Part shown: positions 44,550 to 53,863 of the stretch, in pieces | How positions within the stretch are numbered: position 1 is the first letter of the stretch | Layout of the letters: every line of letters starts with the position of its first letter | Assembly (NCBI GenBank): GCA_947567625.1 | Contig: CANONN010000010.1 | Coordinates: 1 to 64,000, forward strand | Origin: an uncultured Roseburia sp. | GTDB taxonomy: Bacteria > Bacillota > Clostridia > Lachnospirales > Lachnospiraceae | Direction: 5' to 3' | Length of the DNA: 64,000 nucleotides | Notes under the pieces: generated by a model | Told to the model about the DNA's origin: nothing | Seen by the model: only the letters and a program-made list of their open reading frames with translations | The model's database searches: none | Program-made: the position numbers and the translations under genes

Positions 44550-45359
44550 ATGAGGCTATCAGATAATGAATTTCAAAGGATTTACAAATTTTTAAAAGCC
44601 AGATACGGCATTGATTTGAGCAGAAAAAAAGAGATCGTCAACGGACGGCTCGGCAATTACATACGCAACGGCGGCTGGAAAAGCTACGGTGATTATATGG
44701 ACGCCGTGGAGGCGGATACGTCTGAGAAACTGGAAAAAGAGCTGGTGAATCTTCTGACGACGAATCACACATACTTTATGAGGGAGTCGGAACATTTTGA
44801 TTTTTTGCGCAAAGAGGTGCTTCCGTGGCTGAAACAAAAGGAGGCGCGAAAAAAAGATCTGTGTATCTGGTGCGGCGCTTCCTCGAGCGGGGAGGAGCCG
44901 TATACGCTGGCGATACTGATGAAAGAGTTTTTTGGACTGGAGCATAAGGATTGGGACACGAAAATACTTGCCACTGATATTTCCACCGAAGTATTACAGC
45001 ATGCGATGGCCGGCATTTACACGAAAGAGCAGGTGTCGCCGCTGCCGGCGCAGTGGAAGCGGCGTTTCTTCCGGGAGCTGCCGGGAGGAGAACAGTATCA
45101 GGTGACGGCCGAGCTGAAAAAAGAAGTGATCTTTCGCAAGTTCAATCTGATGGAACCATTTCCGTTTAAGAGAAAAATGCATGTAATCTTCATGCGCAAC
45201 GTCATGATCTATTTTGATGACGTGACAAAAAAGCAGTTGATTCAAAAAATATACAATGTGCTGGAACCGGGCGGTTATCTGTTTTTGGGGCAGACGGAGA
45301 CGATGGACCGAAGCAATGTGCCGTTTCAGTTGATTCAGCCCTCTATATTTAGGAAGTAG
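44550..45359 (+). CDS. cheR: CheR chemoreceptor methyltransferase
   Basis: The 269-residue protein has the CheR N-terminal helical domain and an SAM-dependent methyltransferase domain (CIWCGASSSGEEPYTLAI for SAM binding; ILATDIS; FMRNVMIYFD). It methylates receptor glutamates in adaptation. It opens the chemosensory genes, followed within 20 bp by cheB. Confidence 0.95.
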   Translation: MRLSDNEFQRIYKFLKARYGIDLSRKKEIVNGRLGNYIRNGGWKSYGDYMDAVEADTSEKLEKELVNLLTTNHTYFMRESEHFDFLRKEVLPWLKQKEARKKDLCIWCGASSSGEEPYTLAILMKEFFGLEHKDWDTKILATDISTEVLQHAMAGIYTKEQVSPLPAQWKRRFFRELPGGEQYQVTAELKKEVIFRKFNLMEPFPFKRKMHVIFMRNVMIYFDDVTKKQLIQKIYNVLEPGGYLFLGQTETMDRSNVPFQLIQPSIFRK

Positions 45360-45377
45360 GAAAGAAAGCAGGTAGGT

Positions 45378-46403
45378 ATGAAGCAGATAAAAGTATTGGT
45401 TGTGGAGGATTCGCTGGTTTTTCGGGAGCTGCTCGTTTCAAATCTGAATAATGATCCGGCGTTAAACGTCGTGGCGGCCGTGCGGGACCCCTATGAGGCA
45501 AGGGATGCGATACTGACCTATGAGCCGGACGTCATGACATTGGACATTGAGCTGCCGCGCATGGGGGGCATTGAGTTTTTGCGGAAACTGATGCCGCAGT
45601 ATCCGCTTCCGGTGGTGATGATCAGTTCCCTCAGCGACAAAGTGTTTGACGCGCTGTCCGCAGGGGCCGTGGATTTTGTCGCCAAGCCAAACACGTCGGA
45701 TCGGGCGCAGATCGAAAACTTTATCAACTCGGAGCTGCCCGTCAAACTAAAGATCGCGTCTACGGCCAAGATCGGTAATATCAAAAAGAGCATACTCACG
45801 GCGGAACGGCCAAGCGATGCGGGCGGCGGAAAGATCGTGGCGATCGGCGCGTCAACGGGCGGAACGGAGGCGATCGCCGAGGTGGTGAAGGAGTTTGGCA
45901 CCGACATACCGGGCACCGTCATCGTACAGCATATGCCGGCCGGGTTTACGGAGATGTATGCGAGGAGGCTCAATGACCAGTGCCGCGTCAAAGTGAAAGA
46001 AGCGAGAAACGGAGACAGGGTGCACGGCGGGGAAGTTTTGATCGCTCCCGGGGGCGATGCGCAGATGCGGCTGATTAAGGCGAACGGGGTCTATCAAGTG
46101 GATATCCGCAAGGGCCCCAAAGTAAACGGGCATTGTCCGTCGGTGGATGTGCTGTTTGATTCGGTCGCGAGTGTTGCGGGGTCCAATGCGATCGGTGTGA
46201 TTTTAACCGGCATGGGAGGCGACGGAGCCAAGGGATTGCTCGCCATGAGGAAGGCGGGCGCACTGACGATCGGTCAGGACGAGTCGACCTGTATCGTTTA
46301 CGGCATGCCCAAGGTTGCCCATGATATCGGGGCCGTGCAGTATCAGGAGAAGCTTCACGATATCACCAAAAAGATCTATCATTTGTTAGGCAAGATCAAG
46401 TAG
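45378..46403 (+). CDS. cheB: CheB receptor methylesterase/deamidase
   Basis: The 341-residue protein has a receiver with D56 in MTLDIELP and a methylesterase domain with the complete catalytic triad: S159 in GASTGG, H185 in VQHMPAGF and D282 in GMGGDGAKG. It reverses CheR methylation when phosphorylated by CheA. Confidence 0.95.
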   Translation: MKQIKVLVVEDSLVFRELLVSNLNNDPALNVVAAVRDPYEARDAILTYEPDVMTLDIELPRMGGIEFLRKLMPQYPLPVVMISSLSDKVFDALSAGAVDFVAKPNTSDRAQIENFINSELPVKLKIASTAKIGNIKKSILTAERPSDAGGGKIVAIGASTGGTEAIAEVVKEFGTDIPGTVIVQHMPAGFTEMYARRLNDQCRVKVKEARNGDRVHGGEVLIAPGGDAQMRLIKANGVYQVDIRKGPKVNGHCPSVDVLFDSVASVAGSNAIGVILTGMGGDGAKGLLAMRKAGALTIGQDESTCIVYGMPKVAHDIGAVQYQEKLHDITKKIYHLLGKIK

Positions 46404-46443
46404 TTTCATCTAAATAAGATAAATATTAAAGGAGGATTTTGGT

Positions 46444-46836
46444 ATGCGTATATTATTGGCGGAGGACGATTTTGTCACCAGAAAGTTTATGATGAATTTT
46501 TTATCCAAATACGGAGAGTGCGATGTGACCGTGGACGGTATGGAGGCAGTGGACGCGTTTATGATGGCGTTAGAAGAGGAGGAACCTTATGATCTCGTCT
46601 GCCTCGACGTGATGATGCCGGTGATGGACGGTTATCAGGCGCTGGTCGGCATCCGCAATCTGGAGAAAGAGCGCAATGTGCCGGATGACAAGGCGGTGAA
46701 AGTGATTATGGCGACCGCGTTAAACGACGAAAAAAATGTCAAGATGGCATTTGATCTCGGATGTACAATCTATTCCGGAAAGCCGATCGACCAGGAGCGT
46801 TTTGATCAGGCGCTGAAAAAACTGGGACTTGCATAA
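46444..46836 (+). CDS. CheY-like response regulator
   Basis: The 130-residue single receiver domain has the acidic pair (EDD at 7-9), acceptor Asp in CLDVMMPVMDGY, Thr in ATALND and Lys in SGKPID. AAAGGAGG precedes its ATG. Placed between cheB and cheA, it is the likely phosphoryl output of this CheA. It differs clearly from the CheY at 237. Confidence 0.88.
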   Translation: MRILLAEDDFVTRKFMMNFLSKYGECDVTVDGMEAVDAFMMALEEEEPYDLVCLDVMMPVMDGYQALVGIRNLEKERNVPDDKAVKVIMATALNDEKNVKMAFDLGCTIYSGKPIDQERFDQALKKLGLA

Positions 46837-46898
46837 ACAGGGCGTTTCATTGTATAATGAAATGACGCATAAGATTGTAGCGAAAGAAGGAGAAAAAT

Positions 46899-49055
46899 AT
46901 GGCCGAGGAGTTTAATACAGAAGGCATGCTGGACATGTATCTCTTCGAGAATACGCAGCTTCTGGAACGTCTGCAGGACATTGTCCTGGAGAAGAAGGAT
47001 GAGGAGTATTTTGACGAGGACAGCATCAACGAAATTTTCCGTACCATGCATACCATCAAGGGTTCCTCCGGCGTCATGATGTTTGACGAGATCACGGCGA
47101 TTGCGCACAAGCTGGAGGACGTATTCTACTTTTTGAGAGAGTCGCATCCCCAGAATGTCCCTCATCTGGAATTAGTGGAGCATGTACTGGAAGTTTCCGA
47201 TTTCATTATGGGTGAGATGGATAAGCTGCAGAACGGTGATGCTGCGGATGGCGACGCCAGTGAAATGTTAAAAAATCTTGACGCTTTTTTGACAAACCTT
47301 AAAGGTGGCGGCGGTGGAAAAGACGGAGCGAAGAAAGAGGGCGCGGTTGCGGAGAATAAGCATGAAGAGCCTAAGCAGTTCTACATAGCGCCGATGGCAA
47401 CGAATGCCAGTCATTTCTATAAAATATATATTACGTTTTATCCGGAGACGGAGCTGGCCAATGTACATGCATATAAGGTAGTCTATTCGTTGAAAGAGGT
47501 TGCCGAGGATATGCTGTATCAGCCGGAAGATATTATTTCTGATGAGGACAGCGCCGAGGAGATCTTAGAGAACGGTTTTAAGATTCTTCTGCAGGCCCAG
47601 ACCGGCGAAGACGAGCTCAGACAAATGATCGGTATCGGTTACGATATCAAGCAAGTGGATATTGTGGAGTGCTCCGCGCAGGAGTATCAGCGTGGATTTG
47701 ACAGCTTTGGCAGCGAGATCCGCATCGACTTAGAGTCCAGTGTCGAGGAGATTCAGGAGAAAGCGGTCAACGCGGAGAAGCTTGCAGAGAAAAAGCAGGA
47801 AAAGAAGATTGCGCCGGGCGATTTTGTCATCCAAAAAGAACCGGGCAAGTCAAAGAAGCTTGCCAAAGATAAGCCAAAAAAGGCGGAGAAGACAACATTT
47901 ATCAGTGTGGACGTCAGCAAAATGGATATGCTGATGGACTTAATCGGAGAGCTGGTTATCTCCGAGTCTGTCGTGCTGCAGAATCCCGATCTCAAAGTAC
48001 CTGGGTTAAAGCTTGACAATTTCAACAAGGCGGCTGCCCAGATGTCGAAGATCTCCACCGACCTGCAAAATGTTATCATGTCCATGCGAATGGTTCCGCT
48101 GACCAACACATTCCAGAAGATGAACCGTATCGTCTTTGACGTTTCCCGCAAGCTCGGCAAAGACATCGAGTTTGAGATGGTGGGCGAGCATACCGAGGTT
48201 GACAAGAATATCATCGAGCACATTTCCGACCCGCTGATGCATATGGTCCGCAATGCCGTAGATCACGGGATTGAGACCAAAGAAGAGCGGGAGGCTGCCG
48301 GCAAGTCGGAGCGCGGAAAAGTGACGCTGGCCGCCAAGACAGAGGGCGGTAAGGTTTGGATTAGCGTGCAGGATAATGGTAAGGGCCTTGACCGCAATAA
48401 GATCATGGAGAAGGCGAAGAAACAGGGTATTCTCGACGAGGGAAGGTCGGAGAGTTCTTACACCGACAAAGAGGTATACCAGTTTATCACACTGCCCGGT
48501 TTTTCCACCAACGAAAAGGTGACCGAGTATTCGGGCCGAGGCGTCGGTATGGATGTTGTAGTGCAGAATATCCAGTCAATGGGCGGCAATTTGGAGATCG
48601 AGAGTACGCCTGGACAGGGCAGTACCATGAACCTGAAAATACCGTTGACTCTCGCCATTATAGACGGCGTGGTGATGGAAGTCGGCGCGTCCTCGTTTGT
48701 CATGGAGGCGAGCGTAGTCAAAGAATTTGTCAGCGTCACGGACGAGATGATGATTCATGAGCCGAGCGGCGAGGAGTATGTCATGATTCGAGGAGCATGT
48801 TATCCGGTGCTGCGCCTGGGAGAGTGGTATCACATGAACGGATATCACACCAAGGTTGAGGACGGCATGATGGTGATCATCGAGATTGACGGAGAGACGA
48901 TGTGTATGTTTGTCGATCGTCTGGTAGGAAAACAGGAGATTGTTGTAAAACCGATTCCTTCCTATGTGAAAAAAGTTAAAGGTCTGTCCGGCTGTACGCA
49001 GCTGGGCGACGGCAGTATCGCATTGATTTTGGATGCGGCCGGATTGATTAAGTAA
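46899..49055 (+). CDS. cheA: CheA chemotaxis histidine kinase
   Basis: 718 residues in CheA order: P1 with H51 in MHTIKGSSG; a P2-like region (~170-290); a charged Lys-rich linker; P3 dimerisation (~320-400: SKMDMLMDLIGELVISES); P4 ATPase (VRNAVDHGIE, VQDNGKGLD, GRGVGMDVV); and P5, the CheW-like receptor-coupling domain. It phosphorylates the CheY-like protein and CheB in receptor arrays. Confidence 0.95.
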   Translation: MAEEFNTEGMLDMYLFENTQLLERLQDIVLEKKDEEYFDEDSINEIFRTMHTIKGSSGVMMFDEITAIAHKLEDVFYFLRESHPQNVPHLELVEHVLEVSDFIMGEMDKLQNGDAADGDASEMLKNLDAFLTNLKGGGGGKDGAKKEGAVAENKHEEPKQFYIAPMATNASHFYKIYITFYPETELANVHAYKVVYSLKEVAEDMLYQPEDIISDEDSAEEILENGFKILLQAQTGEDELRQMIGIGYDIKQVDIVECSAQEYQRGFDSFGSEIRIDLESSVEEIQEKAVNAEKLAEKKQEKKIAPGDFVIQKEPGKSKKLAKDKPKKAEKTTFISVDVSKMDMLMDLIGELVISESVVLQNPDLKVPGLKLDNFNKAAAQMSKISTDLQNVIMSMRMVPLTNTFQKMNRIVFDVSRKLGKDIEFEMVGEHTEVDKNIIEHISDPLMHMVRNAVDHGIETKEEREAAGKSERGKVTLAAKTEGGKVWISVQDNGKGLDRNKIMEKAKKQGILDEGRSESSYTDKEVYQFITLPGFSTNEKVTEYSGRGVGMDVVVQNIQSMGGNLEIESTPGQGSTMNLKIPLTLAIIDGVVMEVGASSFVMEASVVKEFVSVTDEMMIHEPSGEEYVMIRGACYPVLRLGEWYHMNGYHTKVEDGMMVIIEIDGETMCMFVDRLVGKQEIVVKPIPSYVKKVKGLSGCTQLGDGSIALILDAAGLIK

Positions 49056-49080
49056 TCAATATATAGAAAGGAAGATTTTC

Positions 49081-49626
49081 ATGGATGAAGCAAATGTATT
49101 AGCGGAAGTGACCGATGTGCTCCAAGAAGGGCGCGATACGCAGAAAGACAAGTACGTTACCTTTAAGTCCGGAAGTGAGCATTTCGCATTAAAAATCGAG
49201 TATGTCAGTGAGATCATTGTATATCAGGACATTACGCCCATTCCCGAGAGCGAAGATTTTATCAAGGGATTGATTAATCTGCGCGGTAAGATTATACCGG
49301 TCATTGATGTGCGGCTGCGTTTTAATCAGGAGCCGTTTGAATATAACGACAGAACCTGTATTATTGTGATCAATTATAAGTCTACGGTAGTGGGACTGAT
49401 TGTGGAAAAGATTGCTGAAGTAGTAGAGATTCAGGAATCAAATATCTTGGCGTCACCATCACTGGGTAAGGGAGATAAGACCCAGAACAAATATGTTTAT
49501 GCTATTGGTAAGGTGGGAGACGCGGTAAAACTTTTACTCGACCCAGATAAGCTGTTGAATGACGAAGAGACATTAGCAATCGAGAAAGCAAGCAATGGGG
49601 CCGGTGAGGCAGAGGAAGAAGAATAG
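49081..49626 (+). CDS. cheW: CheW receptor-kinase coupling protein
   Basis: The 181-residue CheW domain protein ([55 protein letters not shown]) is extended by an acidic tail. It links CheA to the methyl-accepting protein encoded 15 bp downstream. Confidence 0.95.
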   Translation: MDEANVLAEVTDVLQEGRDTQKDKYVTFKSGSEHFALKIEYVSEIIVYQDITPIPESEDFIKGLINLRGKIIPVIDVRLRFNQEPFEYNDRTCIIVINYKSTVVGLIVEKIAEVVEIQESNILASPSLGKGDKTQNKYVYAIGKVGDAVKLLLDPDKLLNDEETLAIEKASNGAGEAEEEE

Positions 49627-49640
49627 GAGGATATCATACA

Positions 49641-50978
49641 ATGAAAGTTAGAACAAAAATGATTTTGGGATTTGCAATTCTTGATGTTTTAATGCTTATT
49701 GCCATTATTATAGGCGCTTCGTCGTCATCCAGCATTGCACATGCAGCAGATCCTGTTTCGTATGCGAGACATTATAAGATGTTTATGGCTGGCTTGCTGA
49801 TTACATTTCTGTGTATCTCGGTTGGCATCTCTGTCTATCTGACGAAGCTGATCGCAAGGTCTGTGCGCGGATTGACACATGCCGCAGTGGAGATCGCGGA
49901 GGGCAAGGTTGATGTGGAAATGGGTGAGTACACAAACGATGAATTCGGCGATCTAGCGGAAGAATACCGCAAAGTAGTGGAGAATATGCGGCATCAGGCG
50001 GAGGTTATGGGAGAGATTGCCAACGGCAATCTTATGGTGAACGTGATGCCAAGGAGTGATTCCGACGTCACGACCAATGCTCTGCGGAGGCTTGTGGAGA
50101 AGAATTTCCATGCGCTCTCCAACATCAATGACGCGGCGAACCAGGTTGCCAACAGCTCTTCCCAGGTGGCGAGCGCAAGCGAGTCTCTGGCGCAGGGTTC
50201 CACGGAACAGGCGAGCGCGATCGAGCAGATTACGGCTTCGATCGACGATATTGCGCAGAAGACAAAACAGAATGCTACCGAGGCTAACTCTGCGGCTGAT
50301 TTGGTATCACAGGCGATTTCCAACGTGGAGATGGGCAATAACCAGATGCAGGATATGATGGCTGCCATGCAGGATATCAACAAGTCCTCTGAGAGTATTT
50401 CAAAGATTATCAAGGTAATTGACGATATTGCGTTCCAGACGAATATTCTTGCGCTCAATGCGGCGGTAGAGGCAGCGAGAGCAGGAGAGGCGGGAAAAGG
50501 CTTTGCGGTTGTGGCTGAGGAAGTCAGAAATCTCGCGGCAAAGAGCGCTTCCGCCGCTTCCGAGACGGCAGAGCTGATTGAGAACTCGATCGGCAAGGTG
50601 GAGTCCGGTTCTAAGATTGCGGATGAGACGGCCAGGGCTTTGGAGGAGATCACTAAAGTGGTCACCGAGAGCGAGGCGATCATCAACGGTATTGCGGAGG
50701 CATCCAACTATCAGGCGACAGCGGTGGCTCAGATTGATCAGGCGATCGGGCAGGTATCACAGGTTGTGCAGACCAATTCTGCAACTAGCGAAGAGTGTGC
50801 GGCGGCCAGCGAAGAGTTATCGAACCAGGCAGGCAGAATGAAAGAGCTTCTTTCGATCTACAATCTTGGCAGTGCCAGCTACTCAGCGGGAAGCAGTGTT
50901 GCACAGGATATACCGGAGTCGAATGTGTCCAGAAACGAACAGGTGATTTCTCTGGGAGACGGTTTCGGTAAATATTAA
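49641..50978 (+). CDS. Methyl-accepting chemotaxis protein with almost no external domain
   Basis: 445 residues. Membrane helix 1 (~9-26) and helix 2 (~46-68) are separated by only about 20 residues, so there is no ligand-binding domain outside the cell. A HAMP domain (~68-120), a second HAMP-like stretch and a cytoplasmic signalling domain with the conserved hairpin tip ([20 protein letters not shown]) follow. It must sense membrane state, a cytoplasmic cue or a partner protein. It closes the chemosensory unit, with a terminator after it. Confidence 0.92.
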   Translation: MKVRTKMILGFAILDVLMLIAIIIGASSSSSIAHAADPVSYARHYKMFMAGLLITFLCISVGISVYLTKLIARSVRGLTHAAVEIAEGKVDVEMGEYTNDEFGDLAEEYRKVVENMRHQAEVMGEIANGNLMVNVMPRSDSDVTTNALRRLVEKNFHALSNINDAANQVANSSSQVASASESLAQGSTEQASAIEQITASIDDIAQKTKQNATEANSAADLVSQAISNVEMGNNQMQDMMAAMQDINKSSESISKIIKVIDDIAFQTNILALNAAVEAARAGEAGKGFAVVAEEVRNLAAKSASAASETAELIENSIGKVESGSKIADETARALEEITKVVTESEAIINGIAEASNYQATAVAQIDQAIGQVSQVVQTNSATSEECAAASEELSNQAGRMKELLSIYNLGSASYSAGSSVAQDIPESNVSRNEQVISLGDGFGKY

Positions 50979-50992
50979 ATGGTTTCGGTAGA

Positions 50993-51032
50993 CTGCTATG
51001 TTTGCGATTGGAGTGAACATAGCAGTTTTTTT
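50993..51032 (+). terminator. Rho-independent terminator after the MCP gene
   Basis: CTGCTATGTT (50993-51002) pairs with AACATAGCAG (51016-51025), followed by seven T. It ends the chemosensory transcript. Confidence 0.9.
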
Positions 51033-51042
51033 GTTTCAGAAA

Positions 51043-51071
51043 TTGATTTTTGCCCCATATTATTTTAAAAT
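51043..51071 (+). promoter_or_regulatory. Sigma-A promoter of the two large hybrid kinases
   Basis: TTGATT (51043-51048), 17 bp, TAAAAT (51066-51071), 32 bp before the ATG of the next gene and directly after a terminator. Confidence 0.7.
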
Positions 51072-51103
51072 ATACTTAGGTATGAATGGTCGGGAGGAAT
51101 GTC

Positions 51104-53842
51104 ATGGAGTTTTTAGAATACCAGAGGCTCAATCAGGCAAAATTTGAAAAGATTATTCTCTTTATTTATACGATCTATGATCTGGGTATGACAATGGTGG
51201 CGGTCAACAATGGCTGGAATACATGGTATGTGCTGGCTATGAATATAGGCATGATTCTAAGTTGGGTGGTGTATGCCGGACATTACTGGAATTACCGCAT
51301 CAGAGCGCTGTTTACGGCCTGTGTGATGCAGCTTGCCGTGGTACTGTTCCTGCTGCGGATGCCTAATCTGATGGCGGCCCTGCCGACGTTTATTGCGATG
51401 GTTATATTGCTTGGTCTTTATGGGGTGCCGGAGATTATCTATGTGCCCGCAGTTACGTCCACCTTTTTGATCTTATATCATGGCTATTATCTGGGCAAGT
51501 ATCACTCCGGTTCTATCAAAGATGACCTGCCTCTGATCTTGCAGATTGCATCCCTCTATTTTGTGGAATATATGGTGCATTATCTGGTAAAGAAGCAGAT
51601 GGAGAGCAACGAACAACTGCTCAAGACCATCGTTGAACTGCAGGAGGCAGAGATCAGCAAGGACGATTTTTTGGCGAATGTCAGCCACGAAATCCGCACA
51701 CCGATCAACACCATCTGCGGCATGAGTGAGCTGATGCTGCGTGAAAAACTGCCGGACGACGTCAGAGATAATATTATGCAGGTGCAGACAGCGGGCAGAA
51801 ATTTGATGGCGGCCGTCGGCGATATCCTCGATTTTTCCGAGCTTCAGTCAGACAAGGTCGAGGTGGTGGAGGAGGTATATAACATCACGTCCACGGTCAA
51901 CGATGTCATTAATCTGACGCTCGCGCGTATGAGCGGAAAAAATATCGAACTGATCATTGACTGTCAGGCAGATATTCCCTGTGGATTGATTGGCGATGAA
52001 CAGAAGATTCGCCGTGTGATCATGAATATTGTCAGCAATGCGGTCAAATTTACGGACAAAGGCGGCGTGGGAATTTACATAGAGTTCCGGGAGACCGGAT
52101 ATGGCGGTAATCTCTGTATTCGTGTCACGGATACCGGCATCGGCATCAAAGAAGAAACCATGGAAAAGATCTTTTCAGAGTTTGGGCAGGCGGATGCCAG
52201 AAGGAACCGCAAGGACGGTGGACTGGGATTAGGGCTTGCCATCTCTCAGGCGATTGTCAGCAAAATGGGCGGTTTCATTACGATTCACAGTGAGCCGGCC
52301 AAGGGGAGTGAGATACAGTTTGTCGTGCCGCAGAGAGTGGAGAACGACGAACCGATCGCGGAAGTCGTCTACCGGGAACAGACGAAGGTGGCGGCTTACA
52401 TCAATATGGAACAGTTTGAGCTGATGGAGATCCGCGACGAATATGCAAACAATTTGATACATATGTTTACACAGCTCGAAGTGCCGTTCCACATGTGCCG
52501 CAATTTTGCGGAACTGACGCGCCGCATCGAGCGCGAGAATTTTACGCATATTTTTATCAGTATGTTTGAGTACCAGGAGGAGAAAGCATATTTTGACGAT
52601 CTGTCGCTGCACACGAAGCTGACGGTGATCATCGACAAGCAACAGGAGAGTGAGCTCGATAATCCGCATCTTCTGCGCATTTACAAACCGTTTTATATCA
52701 TGCCGATCGTGCGTCTCTTAAACGGCGAGCTGCCGCAGACAACCAATGTATCCAACCCTTATCACAAAGATAAGTTTATCGCACCTGACGCCCATATCCT
52801 GGTGGTGGATGACAACATGATGAATATCAAAGTCCTGGAGGGACTGCTAAAGCCCTACCAGATCAGGGTAACCAAGGCGCTCAGCGGCCGGGAGGCATTA
52901 CAGAAGATCGATTCTATGGACTATGATTTTGTATTTATGGATCATATGATGCCGGAGATGGACGGCATTGAGACATTGCACCGTATTCGCCAGAAAGGCG
53001 GAAGCTATTTTGAGAACCTCCCAATCCTTGCGCTGACAGCCAACGCCGTCGCCGGTATGCGGGAGATGTTTATCAATGAAGGCTTTTATGATTTTGTGGC
53101 AAAGCCGGTGGAGTCCTCCGTGTTGGAGCGTGTGCTGAGCCGGACACTGCCGTCCAATAAACTGCTGCCTGTGACCGCGGTGCATGAACCGCCGGCGCCC
53201 GAAATTCAGTCGATGGGAGTGGGCGAACAGATGGATTTTGGAGATCTCGATGTTTCAGCCGGCGTCACTTACTGCGGCAACATGGAAAATTATATCGAGG
53301 TGCTAAGGATGCACTGTGTCGACGGTGAGGATAACAAGGCCAAGATCGAAGACTTTTTTGTCAAAAAGGATTGGAAAAATTATACGATTCTGGTGCACGC
53401 GCTCAAAAGTTCGATGAAAAGTATTGGCGCGCTGCCGCTCTCGGAGATGGCAAAGGCACTGGAGATGGCAGGGAAAGAAGACAATGCGGATTACATTTTG
53501 GAGAATCATCATCCGATGATTGACGAGTATGACCGCATCTTAAAGATGCTGTGCGAAAATCGTCAGATCAATCCCGCCGGCGGGGAGGAAGATAACGTTG
53601 AGGGTATGCCTGTCTTGAGCGACAGCGACTTTGAGAAGTTGTTGAAAGATTTTGAGGACGCCGTGTTTACGTTAAAGGCCGAAAATGTACAGCGGGTGCT
53701 GGATGAGATGCAGCGTTACAGTTATCGGAAACATTCGCTCAAAAAGCTATTGGAGCCGTTAAACGAGAAAGTGGAAATGTGCGATTTTATGTCAGCTTAC
53801 GAAGCCGTGTGTCATATAGAAGAGAGCCTCAAAGAGCAGTGA
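51104..53842 (+). CDS. Six-helix membrane hybrid histidine kinase with receiver and Hpt domains
   Basis: 912 residues. About six membrane helices (residues ~8-165) without a large loop are followed by HisKA with H195 in NVSHEIRTPINTICG, a HATPase (IVSNAVKFTDKG, DTGIGI, GLGLGLAISQ), a divergent pseudo-receiver (~425-545), a true receiver with D613 in VFMDHMMPEMDG, and an Hpt domain with H765 in LVHALKSSMKSIG, then a helical tail. It can thus run a full internal phosphorelay. ATG 51104 has GGGAGG six bases upstream. Confidence 0.9.
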   Translation: MEFLEYQRLNQAKFEKIILFIYTIYDLGMTMVAVNNGWNTWYVLAMNIGMILSWVVYAGHYWNYRIRALFTACVMQLAVVLFLLRMPNLMAALPTFIAMVILLGLYGVPEIIYVPAVTSTFLILYHGYYLGKYHSGSIKDDLPLILQIASLYFVEYMVHYLVKKQMESNEQLLKTIVELQEAEISKDDFLANVSHEIRTPINTICGMSELMLREKLPDDVRDNIMQVQTAGRNLMAAVGDILDFSELQSDKVEVVEEVYNITSTVNDVINLTLARMSGKNIELIIDCQADIPCGLIGDEQKIRRVIMNIVSNAVKFTDKGGVGIYIEFRETGYGGNLCIRVTDTGIGIKEETMEKIFSEFGQADARRNRKDGGLGLGLAISQAIVSKMGGFITIHSEPAKGSEIQFVVPQRVENDEPIAEVVYREQTKVAAYINMEQFELMEIRDEYANNLIHMFTQLEVPFHMCRNFAELTRRIERENFTHIFISMFEYQEEKAYFDDLSLHTKLTVIIDKQQESELDNPHLLRIYKPFYIMPIVRLLNGELPQTTNVSNPYHKDKFIAPDAHILVVDDNMMNIKVLEGLLKPYQIRVTKALSGREALQKIDSMDYDFVFMDHMMPEMDGIETLHRIRQKGGSYFENLPILALTANAVAGMREMFINEGFYDFVAKPVESSVLERVLSRTLPSNKLLPVTAVHEPPAPEIQSMGVGEQMDFGDLDVSAGVTYCGNMENYIEVLRMHCVDGEDNKAKIEDFFVKKDWKNYTILVHALKSSMKSIGALPLSEMAKALEMAGKEDNADYILENHHPMIDEYDRILKMLCENRQINPAGGEEDNVEGMPVLSDSDFEKLLKDFEDAVFTLKAENVQRVLDEMQRYSYRKHSLKKLLEPLNEKVEMCDFMSAYEAVCHIEESLKEQ

Positions 53843-53863
53843 GAAGGAGTGGAGAAAACAGTT

